Origin: Parasphingopyxis algicola
Lineage (GTDB): Bacteria; Pseudomonadota; Alphaproteobacteria; Sphingomonadales; Sphingomonadaceae
Reading direction: 5' to 3'
DNA length: 64,000 bases
Assembly (NCBI RefSeq): GCF_013378075.1
Contig: NZ_CP051131.1
Location: forward strand, 3,422,501 to 3,486,500
In this document: one piece after another, positions 35,141 to 44,215 of the stretch
Numbering within the stretch: the first letter of the stretch is position 1
How the letters are laid out: each line of letters opens with the position of its first letter
Made by a program: the position numbers and the translations under genes
Notes under the pieces: model-generated
The model's database searches: none
What the model was told of the DNA's origin: nothing
The model's input: the letters and a program-made list of their open reading frames with translations, nothing else

Positions 35141-36715
35141 ATGGGCGCTGACAGCGTGGGTGCGAGCGGTAACAGGCGGCCGGTCGCCTTTATCAGCCAC
35201 CACAGCTCCCAGGTCGAAACGGCCCGCCAGCTCAAAAAGGTACTTGCGATCAACGGCGTCGACGGCTGGATGGCGCCGGACGATATCGATCCGGGCCGCC
35301 CGTTCGACCAGGCGATCATCGAACAGGTCCGGAGATCCGATCTCATCATCCTGCTCTTCTGCTCGCGATCGGACCAGTCGCGCCATGTGAAGCGTGAGCT
35401 GATGATGGCAGAGAATGGCGACAAGCTGATCTTCCCGGTCCGGCTCGAAAATATCGACGCCGAGGGGCTCGCCTATTGGCTGAACGACTATCAGTGGATC
35501 GACTGGTTCGACCGGCGCGACGATACGATCCAGCGGATGATCGACACGATCAAGCGGCTCGTTCGGTTCGGCGTCGCCGACGAACAGGCGGCCCCGGCGA
35601 TAGCGGTCGTGCCGCCGGTGGAAACCGTCGAGCCCCCGGCCCAGCCCGCCGAAGCGGCCGAGGCGGAAGCCGACGAACCTGACTCCGTTGCAAGCGAGCC
35701 GCCTCCGGACGAACCGCCGCCGCCGTCTGCTCGGGCCGATGGCGAAGACACCCCTGCCGAGCCAGAGTCCGAAAGCGGACTGCGCGTTGCACCGGTCGGC
35801 GCCGGTCGCGGCAGCGGCGAAGCCGGCGATGGCGGGCCGCCGGACCGCAAGCCGCTCGTCTTCGGTGGCGCGGTCGTGTTGGCGCTGGTCCTGATCGCGC
35901 TCCTCTATGTCTTTCTCGCCGGCGGCGATGCGGAGGAAGAGGCCGGGCGCGGTATCCTGTCTCCCAGCGTGGATTGCTCCGATACCGGTCTGGCGAGCCA
36001 TGCGATCATCTGCGGCAGCGAAGCACTGAGCGCGCGCGAAACCGAATTGTCGGACCGCTACGAGGCGGCGCTCGCCGCCGCCGAGGGCCGGGACCGGATC
36101 GCCTTGCAACAGGGCTATGCCGCCTATCAGGCCCGCCGGGACGAGTGCCGGACCGCGGCCTGCATCGCGGCGGTGTACGACGCGCGCGAAGGCGAACTGG
36201 CCGAATATGACATTCCGGTCGAACAGGGGCCGCCCGTACCGCCGGACGAGGAGGGCCCCGCCCAACCCGAACCGGAAGCGCGGGAGGCCGACAGGCCGGT
36301 CGAGACGGCGCCGCCGGCGCGCGCTCCCGTCGAAGAACGGCCGCGCCAAACCACCGAGGAACGCCCGACACAGCCCGAAACGCGGCCCGCGCCGCAGCCC
36401 GATCCCCCGCGCCGGGCCGAGACAACGCCGCCGCAGCCGATCGGCAATCCTGCTGGCTGGGTCCGGGCGGCCGACTATCCGGCCAATATCCTGCGCAACG
36501 GGGAAGAGGGGACGTCGCGCTATCAGGTGCGCGTCGGCGCCAACGGCATCCCGACGGCCTGTTTCACCATCGGCTCGAGCGGACATTTCCAGCTCGACGC
36601 CCGAGCCTGCAATATGGTCATGAGCCGCGCCCGCTTTCAGCCGGCCCGCAACGCGGCGGGCAATCCCGTACCGGGCCTCTATACCGGCAGCCATCGCTGG
36701 CGTGCGCCGCGATAG
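35141..36715 (+). CDS. TIR domain - TM - LprI-like - TonB C-terminal fusion protein
   Basis: 524 residues. TIR domain (about 13-140: VAFISHHSSQVETARQLKKV, DDIDPGRPFDQAI), with E86 in HVKRELMMA at the place of the catalytic Glu of NADase TIRs. A Pro/Glu-rich linker (150-235), one TM helix (239-260) and an LprI-like four-Cys domain (C279, C291, C336, C341) follow. A second Pro-rich linker and a TonB-like C-terminal domain (about 445-524, RYQVRVGANGIPTACF) complete it. Expected topology is TIR inside, the rest periplasmic. An envelope-signal-gated TIR effector is one reading. It stands alone, 186 bp after the winged-helix gene. Confidence 0.85.
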   Translation: MGADSVGASGNRRPVAFISHHSSQVETARQLKKVLAINGVDGWMAPDDIDPGRPFDQAIIEQVRRSDLIILLFCSRSDQSRHVKRELMMAENGDKLIFPVRLENIDAEGLAYWLNDYQWIDWFDRRDDTIQRMIDTIKRLVRFGVADEQAAPAIAVVPPVETVEPPAQPAEAAEAEADEPDSVASEPPPDEPPPPSARADGEDTPAEPESESGLRVAPVGAGRGSGEAGDGGPPDRKPLVFGGAVVLALVLIALLYVFLAGGDAEEEAGRGILSPSVDCSDTGLASHAIICGSEALSARETELSDRYEAALAAAEGRDRIALQQGYAAYQARRDECRTAACIAAVYDAREGELAEYDIPVEQGPPVPPDEEGPAQPEPEAREADRPVETAPPARAPVEERPRQTTEERPTQPETRPAPQPDPPRRAETTPPQPIGNPAGWVRAADYPANILRNGEEGTSRYQVRVGANGIPTACFTIGSSGHFQLDARACNMVMSRARFQPARNAAGNPVPGLYTGSHRWRAPR

Positions 36716-36722
36716 ATCGTCG

Positions 36723-37880
36723 CTAGCCGAACGTTCTCCGCGCTTTCGCCAGCCGTTCGGCCGCGGCATCGAGCACATCGTCCGCCTTGGCGAAGCACAG
36801 CCGGACGATGCTCGTCACCGGATCGCTTTCGAAAAAGGCCGAGACCGGGATCACGGCGACGCCCGCGTCCGCGACGAGCCGCATCGCGAAATCCCGGTCG
36901 TCGATCCCGATCCCCGATGCGGGAAGGTCGACCGAGAGGAAATAGGTCGCCGCGCTCGGCAGGACTGCGAAACCGCTATCGCCGAGCGCCGTCGCCAGCC
37001 GGTCGCGCGAACGCTGATAGCCGGCGCGCATGGCGGTGAAATAGTCGTGATCCTTGCCGAGGCCATAGGCGACCGCCGTCTGGAGATTGGGTGCGGTAGT
37101 GAAGGTCAGGAACTGGTGCGCCTTGGCGATGGCGTCGGCGACCGGCGGGGTGGCGATCGCCCAGCCGACCTTCCAGCCGGTCAGCGAGAAGATCTTCCCC
37201 GCCGATCCGATCTTGACCGTCCGCTCGCGCATGCCGGGCATCGTCATCAGCGACCGGTGGGCCGCATCGTCGAACACCAGATGTTCCCAGACCTCGTCGC
37301 AGATCGCGATCAGATCGTGCGCCACGCAGATATCGGCGAGCAGCGTGAGCTCGTCGCCATCGAGCATCGTCGCCGTCGGATTGTGCGGGCTGTTGAGGAC
37401 GATCGCCCGCGTCCGGTCGGTAATGACGGTCTCCACCATTTCGGCTGTGATCGTCCAGCCGGGCGGCCGGGTCGTCACGAAGCGCGGGATACCGCCCGCC
37501 TGCCGGACCAGCGGGGCATAGGCGTCATAGGCGGGCTGGACGATAATCACCTCGTCGCCGGCGGTCACCAGGGCGAGGATCGACGCCGCTAGCGCTTCGG
37601 TCGCGCCGGAGGTGACGACGACCTCGCGCTCGCTGTCGACGGCGAGCTGCTGGTGCGCGGCATAGTGATCGGCGATCGCCCCGCGCAGTTCGGGCAGGCC
37701 GCGCATCGGCGGATATTGATTGTTGCCGGACATGACCGCGTCGGCCGCGGCCCGGCGGACATCCTCCGGCCCCCCGGCATCGGGAAACCCCTGGCCGAGA
37801 TTGATCGCGCCGGTCTCCCGCGCGCGCATCGACATCTCCTCGAAGATCGTCGTCGGCAGATCGGCGAAAACCGGGTTCAT
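36723..37880 (-). CDS. Class I/II PLP-dependent aminotransferase
   Basis: 385 residues. Motifs of fold-type I aminotransferases: INLGQGFPD at the N-terminus, NSPHNPTATM, DEVWEHLVFD, the PLP lysine in GSAGKIFSLTGWKVGW and VRLCFAK near the end. The wording resembles the methionine/kynurenine aminotransferase group (YbdL, kynurenine aminotransferases), but the amino-acid donor cannot be fixed. The open frame runs 150 codons upstream as an antisense shadow; MNPVFADLP at 37880 is the start. It overlaps the transporter stop by 4 nt. Confidence 0.9.
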   Translation of the reverse strand: MNPVFADLPTTIFEEMSMRARETGAINLGQGFPDAGGPEDVRRAAADAVMSGNNQYPPMRGLPELRGAIADHYAAHQQLAVDSEREVVVTSGATEALAASILALVTAGDEVIIVQPAYDAYAPLVRQAGGIPRFVTTRPPGWTITAEMVETVITDRTRAIVLNSPHNPTATMLDGDELTLLADICVAHDLIAICDEVWEHLVFDDAAHRSLMTMPGMRERTVKIGSAGKIFSLTGWKVGWAIATPPVADAIAKAHQFLTFTTAPNLQTAVAYGLGKDHDYFTAMRAGYQRSRDRLATALGDSGFAVLPSAATYFLSVDLPASGIGIDDRDFAMRLVADAGVAVIPVSAFFESDPVTSIVRLCFAKADDVLDAAAERLAKARRTFG

Positions 37881-38926
37881 GCGGGCGGCGTGCCGCCGGC
37901 CGGCCGTTTGGGCTCTTTCTTCAGCACCTGTTCGATATAGAGCCGCTGGACGAGCACGAAGCCGACGACGGTGAGCGGCGCGGCCAGCAGGACGCCGAGC
38001 AGGCCGAACAATATGCCTGCCGCGACGACGGCGAAGAGCAGCACGGCCGGCAACAGGTCGACCGAGCGTTTCTGGATGATCGGCTGGAGGATATTGCCCT
38101 GGATCTGCTGGATCAGGACGTAGACGCCGAGCGTCCATAGTGCCATCGTCGGGCTCACGCTGAACGCGACGAGCACCGCCGGAATGCCTGCGATCACGGG
38201 GCCGATGAACGGAATGAAGTCGAGCAGGCCGGCGATGATCGCGAGCGCCGCGGCGGACGGCACGCCGATGATCGACAGCGCGATATAGATGAGGACGGCG
38301 ACGATGATCGAGGAGAGGATCTGCGCACGCAGCCACAGGCCGAGCGCGCGGCCGATATCGTCGAAAGTCTCGCGTGCGAGCTCCTCCCGGTTCTTGGGCA
38401 CGATCCGTACGAGCCCCTGCCGGTAGATTTCCGGTTGTGCGGCGAAAAAGACGGCGCCGGCGAGGACGAGAATGATATTGGTCAGCGCCCCGCCGGCCGA
38501 CATCAGGGCGAAGCTGCCCGCCTGCGTCGTCAGGCCGGAAAGCTGGGCGCCGATGTCGCGGCTGGCCTGGCGCACGTCATAGTCGATGCCCCAGCTGTCG
38601 AATGCGTTCTGGGTCGCCTCGATCGCCTCGGGAATGCGGGCGACGAGGGCGGTGAACTGGGTGACGATCAACCCGCCGAAGATCCAGCTGACCGAACCGA
38701 GGATCGCGAACAAGGCGATCACGGCGAAGGTGACCGAAACGCCCTGGGGCAGCCCGAAACGGATGAATATCCGCGCGATGGCGCGCAGGATCACCGCGAC
38801 GACGACCGCGGCGAAGATCAGCAGCAACAGCCGGCTGAGCGAGTAGATGACCGCTGCAAGAACGACGATCGCCAGCACCGCGAAGCTGCGCCGTACAAAG
38901 CTGTTGTGCGATGCCTGATCGTTCAT
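37877..38926 (-). CDS. AI-2E/PerM-family membrane transporter
   Basis: 349 residues with about eight hydrophobic segments and the family motifs LLDFIPFIGPVIAGIP and GNILQPIIQKRSVDLLPAV. The C-terminus is cytosolic and basic/Pro-rich. AI-2E-type proteins include TqsA-like autoinducer exporters and sodium/proton antiporters, so substrate assignment from family alone is unsafe. First gene of a two-gene unit with the aminotransferase (ATGA-type overlap). Confidence 0.9.
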   Translation of the reverse strand: MNDQASHNSFVRRSFAVLAIVVLAAVIYSLSRLLLLIFAAVVVAVILRAIARIFIRFGLPQGVSVTFAVIALFAILGSVSWIFGGLIVTQFTALVARIPEAIEATQNAFDSWGIDYDVRQASRDIGAQLSGLTTQAGSFALMSAGGALTNIILVLAGAVFFAAQPEIYRQGLVRIVPKNREELARETFDDIGRALGLWLRAQILSSIIVAVLIYIALSIIGVPSAAALAIIAGLLDFIPFIGPVIAGIPAVLVAFSVSPTMALWTLGVYVLIQQIQGNILQPIIQKRSVDLLPAVLLFAVVAAGILFGLLGVLLAAPLTVVGFVLVQRLYIEQVLKKEPKRPAGGTPPA

Positions 38927-38985
38927 TCCGAACCCCCTTTGTCTTCAGCGCCGCGTTATCGGCGCGATTTGGCGGGCGGGCAAGA

Positions 38986-39522
38986 TCATGCGTCTCCGGC
39001 GCGGTCCGCGAGCGCCCTGAGGTCGTCCGGCGTGTTGATATTGGGCGGCGGTTCGGGGAGCGCGACCGGAGCCGCGCCGATATGCTCGACCCAGGCCATC
39101 ATCGCCCGGCGGGGTTGGTCCGCGAGCCATGCATCGAGCCGCGGCGCGAGAGCGACCGGCCACAGTCCGATCACAGGCTGGCTTTCCGCATAGGCGGGTC
39201 CGGGGGAGAGGCGGTCGGCGAGGTCGGCCGGAATCCGCGCATTGTCGCAGGCGATGCTCAGCACGGCGTCGAACCCGTTCTCCATGGCATGCGCGAGCGC
39301 CGCGTTGAGCCCGCCGAGCGGTCCCTCGTCCGCCGTCGGCCGGTCGGCGAGCGAGGTGACGCCGTTGCGCCGGCGCCCGCACAGCACCACCGTGTCGCAT
39401 TGCTCCCGCATTTGCGACAGCGCATGATCGACAAGCGCTTTACCGCGCCACACAGTCTCGGCCTTGTCGGCGCCGAACCGCGACGATCGCCCGCCCGCCA
39501 GCACGGCGCCGAGCAGCTTCAT
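38986..39522 (-). CDS. mobA: Molybdenum cofactor guanylyltransferase MobA
   Basis: 178 residues with the nucleotidyltransferase signature LAGGRSSRFGADKA at the N-terminus, DEGPLGGLNAAL and the metal-binding Asp region SIACDNARIP. MobA adds GMP to molybdopterin to form the bis-MGD precursor. It is slightly short for the family (about 190-200), but both ends look complete. The ATG overlaps the stop of the upstream esterase gene by 4 nt, so they are co-transcribed. Confidence 0.9.
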   Translation of the reverse strand: MKLLGAVLAGGRSSRFGADKAETVWRGKALVDHALSQMREQCDTVVLCGRRRNGVTSLADRPTADEGPLGGLNAALAHAMENGFDAVLSIACDNARIPADLADRLSPGPAYAESQPVIGLWPVALAPRLDAWLADQPRRAMMAWVEHIGAAPVALPEPPPNINTPDDLRALADRAGDA

Positions 39523-40352
39523 GCCAGCCTTTCGGCATGCCAGTGCAGATGCGCGTCGATGAAGGTGGAGATGAAATAATAGCTGTGATCGTAGCCAGGC
39601 CGCATGGTGAGCGTCAGCGCGATATCGGTATCCCGGCAGGCCTGTTCGAGCAGTTCCGGTTTCAGCTGTTCTTCGAGAAACTGGTCGGCATCGCCCTGGT
39701 CGACAAGGATTTCCGGCACCCGCGCCCCGTCTTCGACCAGCGCGCAGGCGTCATAGGCGCGCCAGGCTGCCCGGTCCGGGCCGAGATAACCGCCAAGCGC
39801 CTTTTCCCCCCAGGGGCAGTGGAGCGGCGATACGATCGGCGCAAAGGCCGAAACGCTCCGGAAGCGATCGGGATTTCTGAGCGCGATCGTCAGCGCGCCA
39901 TGGCCGCCCATCGAATGGCCGGTGATCGCCTGGCGCGTCATGTCGGCCATCGGGAATTGCGCGGCGATCAGCGACGGCAGCTCGGTCTCGATATAGCTGC
40001 GCATCCGGAAATGCTCGGACCAGGGCGCTTCGGTGGCGTCGACATAGAAACCCGCGCCCTGGCCGAAATCATAGGCCTCGTCGTCGGGCACGGCATCGCC
40101 GCGCGGCGAGGTGTCGGGCGCGACGAAGATCAGGCCGAGCGCCGCGCAGGTTCGGCGAAACTCGCCCTTTTCGGTGACATTGTCGGCGGTGCAGGTCAGC
40201 CCGGACAGATACCAGACGACCGGCAGTTTCGCCCCCGCTGCATGATCGGGAACGAAGACCGAGAAACGCATCTCCGTGCCGGTCTCCGCGCTGTCATGGG
40301 TGTAGAAGCCCTGGGTGCCGCCAAAGGCCCTGTTTTCCGAAACGGTTTCCAT
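39519..40352 (-). CDS. fghA: S-formylglutathione hydrolase
   Basis: 277-residue serine esterase of the glutathione-dependent formaldehyde detoxification pathway; it splits S-formylglutathione to formate and glutathione. The nucleophile is in GHSMGGHGAL, the Asp in DQGDADQF, the His in GYDHSYYF, and the N-terminal WYLSGLTCTADN and DTSPRG are typical of esterase D/FghA. The usual partner, glutathione-dependent formaldehyde dehydrogenase, is not nearby. First gene before mobA. Confidence 0.94.
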   Translation of the reverse strand: METVSENRAFGGTQGFYTHDSAETGTEMRFSVFVPDHAAGAKLPVVWYLSGLTCTADNVTEKGEFRRTCAALGLIFVAPDTSPRGDAVPDDEAYDFGQGAGFYVDATEAPWSEHFRMRSYIETELPSLIAAQFPMADMTRQAITGHSMGGHGALTIALRNPDRFRSVSAFAPIVSPLHCPWGEKALGGYLGPDRAAWRAYDACALVEDGARVPEILVDQGDADQFLEEQLKPELLEQACRDTDIALTLTMRPGYDHSYYFISTFIDAHLHWHAERLA

Positions 40353-40391
40353 GCAGGCGCCCTATCATCCTTTGCCGGGCGCGCGAAGGGA

Positions 40392-41315
40392 TCAGCCCGC
40401 GAGCAGCGCGCGCATCGCGGCGACCAGCGCCAGCGGCTGGTCGACCATCACATGGTGGCCGCTGTCGGGAATCGCGACGAAGGGAGTGCCGTCCGGCATC
40501 GTCTCGTGCAGATGGGCCATCGCCTCATCGTCCATAATCGCCGAGCGGTCGCCATAGATCACGGCAAGCGGGCAGTTGGCGGCGCTCGCCTTGCGCGCGG
40601 TCTCGATCCGCCGCGTGTTGCCGAAGCCGTTGGGATCGAAGCACCAGCTCCAGCGCCCCGGTTCGATCTCGACCATCGCATCGCGCGCGATCATGTCGGC
40701 GATATAATGATTGTCGCAGCTTTGCGGCGGCAGGAAGCGGAACCGCGCGAGCCCCTCTTCGATACTGCCGAAATAGCGGCGTTCGCGTTGCTGCCGTTCG
40801 TGATTGTCGGGCGAGTGGCGCATCTGGAGCGAGGAATCGATGATGAAGGCCCGGCCGACCCAGGCGTCGGGATCGGCCGCCGCCGTCGCCGTGGGCGCGC
40901 CGCCGAAGCTGTGACCGGCAACGATCGGCTTGCCCGTAGCGAAGAGGCTGGCCGCCTCGGCCACGGCTTTCATGTCGTCGGCATGTTCGAGGATCGCATA
41001 GGATTCGCGCCATGCCGATCCGCCCATGCCGGCCATCGACATCGCGACGACCCGATACTCGTCCGCAAAAAAGGGGGCGATATGCGCCCACCACAGGCCA
41101 TGGGCGCCGCCGCCATGCAAAAGGAACAGACCCGGCCGGCCTTCCTGCCCCCAGGTGAAATATTCGATATCGCCGGCATCGCGCGGGAGCATGTGCCGTT
41201 CGGGCGCACGTTTCAGCGCCTCCTCGAACCAGTGCGGCGCCGGCGGTTTCGCGCCTTCATAGGGAGCGAGGATGGCGGCGGGGGCGGTGGAAAGGGTCAT
41301 GCGACTAACGAGCAT
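40392..41315 (-). CDS. Alpha/beta-fold hydrolase, unknown substrate
   Basis: 307 residues (302 if the second Met at 41300 is the start). Alpha/beta-hydrolase elements: LFLLHGGGAHGLWW (oxyanion), the nucleophile in GHSFGGAPT, the acid in IYGDRSAI and the His in PDSGHHVMVD. The helical cap lies between about 170 and 250. Nothing in the motifs identifies a substrate. Single gene, same strand as fghA but 40 bp upstream of it. Confidence 0.85.
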   Translation of the reverse strand: MLVSRMTLSTAPAAILAPYEGAKPPAPHWFEEALKRAPERHMLPRDAGDIEYFTWGQEGRPGLFLLHGGGAHGLWWAHIAPFFADEYRVVAMSMAGMGGSAWRESYAILEHADDMKAVAEAASLFATGKPIVAGHSFGGAPTATAAADPDAWVGRAFIIDSSLQMRHSPDNHERQQRERRYFGSIEEGLARFRFLPPQSCDNHYIADMIARDAMVEIEPGRWSWCFDPNGFGNTRRIETARKASAANCPLAVIYGDRSAIMDDEAMAHLHETMPDGTPFVAIPDSGHHVMVDQPLALVAAMRALLAG

Positions 41316-41423
41316 GGCCTTACGCTTACGTCAACTGCGAAAACGCGGATCGCTATTCCAGGACCGGATCGGACGGTTGGTTGCGGAAAGGAATTTCCCG
41401 CGGCGGCATCCGGCCGCCCGATC

Positions 41424-42041
41424 TCAGATCACTTCCGTATTGTAGGAGTGCCAGGCGAATATCGCAGCCGCGCCGCGATGCGGGCGCCACGGTTCGGCGG
41501 CGTCGCGGATATCCTGTTCCGACGGGCGGTCGGCCCAGCCCAGTACCTTGCCGATCTCGATCTGAACCGCGAGGTCGCCGGCCGGCCAGATGTCGGGCCG
41601 GCCTTCGGCGAAGAGCAGGTAAATCTCTGCGGACCAGCGGCCGATCCCCTTGATCGCCGTCAGCGCGGCGATGGCGTCTTCGTCGTCGTCGGGCAGCAAC
41701 CCGAGATCGAGACCGCCGGTGGTGACGAGGTCGGCGAGGCTGCGGGCATAGGCCGTCTTCTGGTGACTGAACCCGGCGCCGCGCAGCGCCTCGTCGCTGG
41801 CCGCGAGCAGTTTTGCGGGATTCGCCGGATCGCCCAGCGCATCGGAGAGCTTGCGCCAGATGGCGTCGGCCGATGCGACGCTGACCTGCTGGCCGAGGAT
41901 CGTGCGCAGCAAAGTCGCATAGCCCCGATCCCGAATGCGCGGCGGCGGATAGCCGATCGCATCGAGCCGTTCGCCGATGGCCGGTTCGATCTCGGCGAGC
42001 GCGTCTATCGATTTTCGCAGCTGCGCCGCGCCGATTCCCAT
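41424..42041 (-). CDS. DNA-3-methyladenine glycosylase II-like (AlkA family, HhH-GPD)
   Basis: 205 residues. Helix-hairpin-helix LTAIKGIGRWSAEIYLLF is followed by the catalytic Asp in PAGDLAVQ, the GPD hallmark. ILGQQVSVASADAIW is the substrate-pocket helix seen in AlkA/Mag1 proteins. The N-terminal TBP-like domain of E. coli AlkA is absent, as in the shorter bacterial/yeast type. It would excise alkylated purines in base-excision repair. Confidence 0.9.
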   Translation of the reverse strand: MGIGAAQLRKSIDALAEIEPAIGERLDAIGYPPPRIRDRGYATLLRTILGQQVSVASADAIWRKLSDALGDPANPAKLLAASDEALRGAGFSHQKTAYARSLADLVTTGGLDLGLLPDDDEDAIAALTAIKGIGRWSAEIYLLFAEGRPDIWPAGDLAVQIEIGKVLGWADRPSEQDIRDAAEPWRPHRGAAAIFAWHSYNTEVI

Positions 42042-42123
42042 TTATACAGCCCTTGATTTCAAATGCGGGCCATCACATAGCCCCGCCGCAGCCATTGTAG
42101 AACCTGTCTGAAGGAACCGGTCC

Positions 42124-42441
42124 ATGCCCAAGCTCATCGTCGTCAATCGCGCTGGCGAAGAAACCACCGTCGAAGCGGATAACGGCCTTACCGTGATGGA
42201 AGTGATCCGGGACAATGGCTTCGACGAGCTCCTCGCGCTGTGCGGCGGCTGCTGTTCCTGCGCGACCTGCCACGTCCATGTCGATCCGAAATTTGCGGAC
42301 AAACTGCCCGAGATGGACGAGGACGAGGACGATCTCCTCGAAAGCTCCGATCATCGCGACGAGAATTCGCGGCTGTCCTGCCAGATCCCGTTCGAGGATG
42401 AGCTGGACGGCCTCAAGGTCACGATCGCCCAGGAAGATTAG
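42124..42441 (+). CDS. 2Fe-2S ferredoxin, adrenodoxin/putidaredoxin type
   Basis: 105 residues. The cluster ligands C40, C46, C49 and C86 have the adrenodoxin spacing Cx5Cx2C...C; C43 and C44 are extra cysteines in the loop (GGCCSCATC). The acidic patch MDEDEDD is the usual partner-docking surface. Such ferredoxins serve cytochrome P450s or Fe-S assembly; no P450 or ferredoxin reductase is adjacent, so the partner is open. Single transcription unit in a short gap between minus-strand genes. Confidence 0.93.
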   Translation: MPKLIVVNRAGEETTVEADNGLTVMEVIRDNGFDELLALCGGCCSCATCHVHVDPKFADKLPEMDEDEDDLLESSDHRDENSRLSCQIPFEDELDGLKVTIAQED

Positions 42442-42476
42442 GGCGCAAGATTAGAGCGCAAGACTGAAGCGCAAGA

Positions 42477-43199
42477 TCAGGCGCTTCCTCGGTCGAGCAG
42501 CAGCACCGCGGCCGGCCTTTCCTCGCGCTCCTCGGCCGAGGTCCAGGACAGCTCGGTTTCTCCGCTGTCCATTACAGACGCGCCGGTGGCGCTGTTCTCG
42601 CTGACGATGTCCGCGCCGGTCACCAGGGTGAAGCGGCCGCCGCCGCGCGATTCCGGCGTCGGCCCTTCGTCGTCATTGTCGCCCGGCGGTCCCATGAGCG
42701 CCGGCACTTCGATCCGCACCGTGCCGTCGTCGAGCGGACTTGCCACGAACATCGGCAGCAGCAGCAGGAAGTCCGGCAGGACGGGGAACAGGAAATCCCG
42801 GTCGAGGCGTCCGCTCACGGCATAATCGACCATGAACACGCCTTCGCCCTGATACTCGACCGAATTCCAGCCCCGGCGTTCCTCGAGCCGCGCCGCGAAC
42901 GCCCGGAGCGAGTCCTCGTCGCGCGGATCGATGCCGCCCATCAGCGTCTGGTTCAGTTCGCGCATCGCGCTGTCCATCGACCGGCCGAAATCGTCCTGTC
43001 CTGCTTCGTCGCGCTCCTTGCCTGCGCTCTCGTCCTCGTCGTCATCGTCGGTCGGAACGATGATCGCTTCGCCCTGATAGCTGAAGGTGAAGGCGCCCGA
43101 AGGGTCGACCGTCATGCGCGCGTCGAACGCGCCCGGAGCGAGGAGGCACCCGGTGAGAAACAGCGGGGCGACGAGGAGGAAAAGACGGGCGAAGACCAT
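42477..43199 (-). CDS. Putative lipoprotein, unknown function
   Basis: 240 residues beginning MVFARLFLLVAPLFLTGCLL, a clear lipobox (LTGC). An acidic run (DDDDEDESAG) follows, with an overall beta-rich C-terminal half (VRIEVPALM, GRFTLVTGADIV). Family not recognised. ATG 43199 has GGAGAG upstream and overlaps the rlmB stop (TAATG), so it is translated with rlmB. The open frame upstream of this is the shadow of rlmB. Confidence 0.82.
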   Translation of the reverse strand: MVFARLFLLVAPLFLTGCLLAPGAFDARMTVDPSGAFTFSYQGEAIIVPTDDDDEDESAGKERDEAGQDDFGRSMDSAMRELNQTLMGGIDPRDEDSLRAFAARLEERRGWNSVEYQGEGVFMVDYAVSGRLDRDFLFPVLPDFLLLLPMFVASPLDDGTVRIEVPALMGPPGDNDDEGPTPESRGGGRFTLVTGADIVSENSATGASVMDSGETELSWTSAEEREERPAAVLLLDRGSA

Positions 43200-43948
43200 T
43201 ATCGGCTCTCCTGGCTGTTTTGCGCGGCATATAATGCGATCGCCGCGGCATTCGACACATTGAGGCTTTCGATCCGGTCGCTGATCGGCAGGCGAGCGAG
43301 GGCGTCGCAATGGCTCGCCACATTGGGCCGCAGCCCCGCGCCTTCCGCGCCCAGTATCAGGGCGATGCGCTTGCCGCCCAGCGCGTCCGCGAGATCCATG
43401 TCCGCTTCGCCCGCGAGCCCGATCCGCCAGAAGCCGGCCTCGGCGATCTGGTCGAGCGCGCGCGCCAGATTGACGACCCGGCACCAGGGCAGGATTTCGA
43501 GCGCGCCCGACGCCGCCTTGGCCAGCGCGCCGGATTCAGGGGGCGCATGCCGGTCCTGCGTCACCAGGCCGAGCGCATCGAAGGCGAGGGCGGAGCGCAT
43601 GATCGCGCCGGCATTGTGCGGGTCGGTCACCTGGTCGAGAATGACGAGCGGCCGCCCGTCCCCGGCGCCCGCGAGCAGGTCTTCGATCGCGATATCCGCG
43701 AGCGGCTCGACCTCGATCACCAGCCCCTGATGCGGGGCGTCCTGCGGCACGAGCCGGCCGAGATCGGCGACCCCTGCCATTTCGACCTGGAGATCCGGCG
43801 GTACGTCGATGCCGGCAATGGCGTCATGCGTCGCCCATAATTTGCGGATCGTGCGCGCCGGATTTTCGAGCGCGGCGAGGACCGCATGCTGTCCCCAGAA
43901 GCGCGGTGCGCGGCTCTCGCGCTGTTTTGCCTTGCGTCGTTTCGCCAT
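43199..43948 (-). CDS. rlmB: 23S rRNA (guanosine-2'-O)-methyltransferase RlmB-type (SpoU family)
   Basis: 249 residues. A basic N-terminus (MAKRRKAKQRE) and the L30-like substrate domain are followed by the three SPOUT motifs LDQVTDPHNAGAIMRSA, LGAEGAGLR and ESLNVSNAAAIALY. This is the TrmH/RlmB group that 2'-O-methylates G2251 in 23S rRNA in E. coli; the exact nucleotide here is inferred. Divergent from tRNA-Tyr. Confidence 0.92.
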   Translation of the reverse strand: MAKRRKAKQRESRAPRFWGQHAVLAALENPARTIRKLWATHDAIAGIDVPPDLQVEMAGVADLGRLVPQDAPHQGLVIEVEPLADIAIEDLLAGAGDGRPLVILDQVTDPHNAGAIMRSALAFDALGLVTQDRHAPPESGALAKAASGALEILPWCRVVNLARALDQIAEAGFWRIGLAGEADMDLADALGGKRIALILGAEGAGLRPNVASHCDALARLPISDRIESLNVSNAAAIALYAAQNSQESR

Positions 43949-44056
43949 GGCTGCGTGCTTTCTATCAACCGGCGTTGACAGGCAAGCGGTGTTTCGCCAT
44001 TGAGCCGCCCTTCGCCGCGCTTTGCTTGCATCGCAATCAGGCGCCGCGACCCCGAT

Positions 44057-44142
44057 GGACGGGTGGCCGAGTGGTTAAAGGCAGCAGACTGTAAATCTGC
44101 CCGCGCAAGCGTACGCTGGTTCGAATCCAGCCCCGTCCACCA
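44057..44142 (+). tRNA. tRNA-Tyr(GTA)
   Basis: Acceptor arms GGACGGG / CCCGTCC with discriminator A and encoded CCA. The anticodon loop contains GTA (CAGACT-GTA-AATCTG), a long type-II variable arm is present and the T-loop is GGTTCGAATCC. Length 86 nt. All arms pair, so the gene looks functional. Confidence 0.97.
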
Positions 44143-44215
44143 CCTCCCCCAATTCGCTTGTTTGACGTGGCGCGTGCAATTGCCCACCTTACGTGTCCGT
44201 CAAGGGAGAGAATGG

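Noticed and set aside
37877-38926. AI-2 quorum-sensing exporter
   Set aside because: The family includes ion antiporters and no luxS or AI-2 uptake gene is in the window, so the autoinducer function is not claimed.
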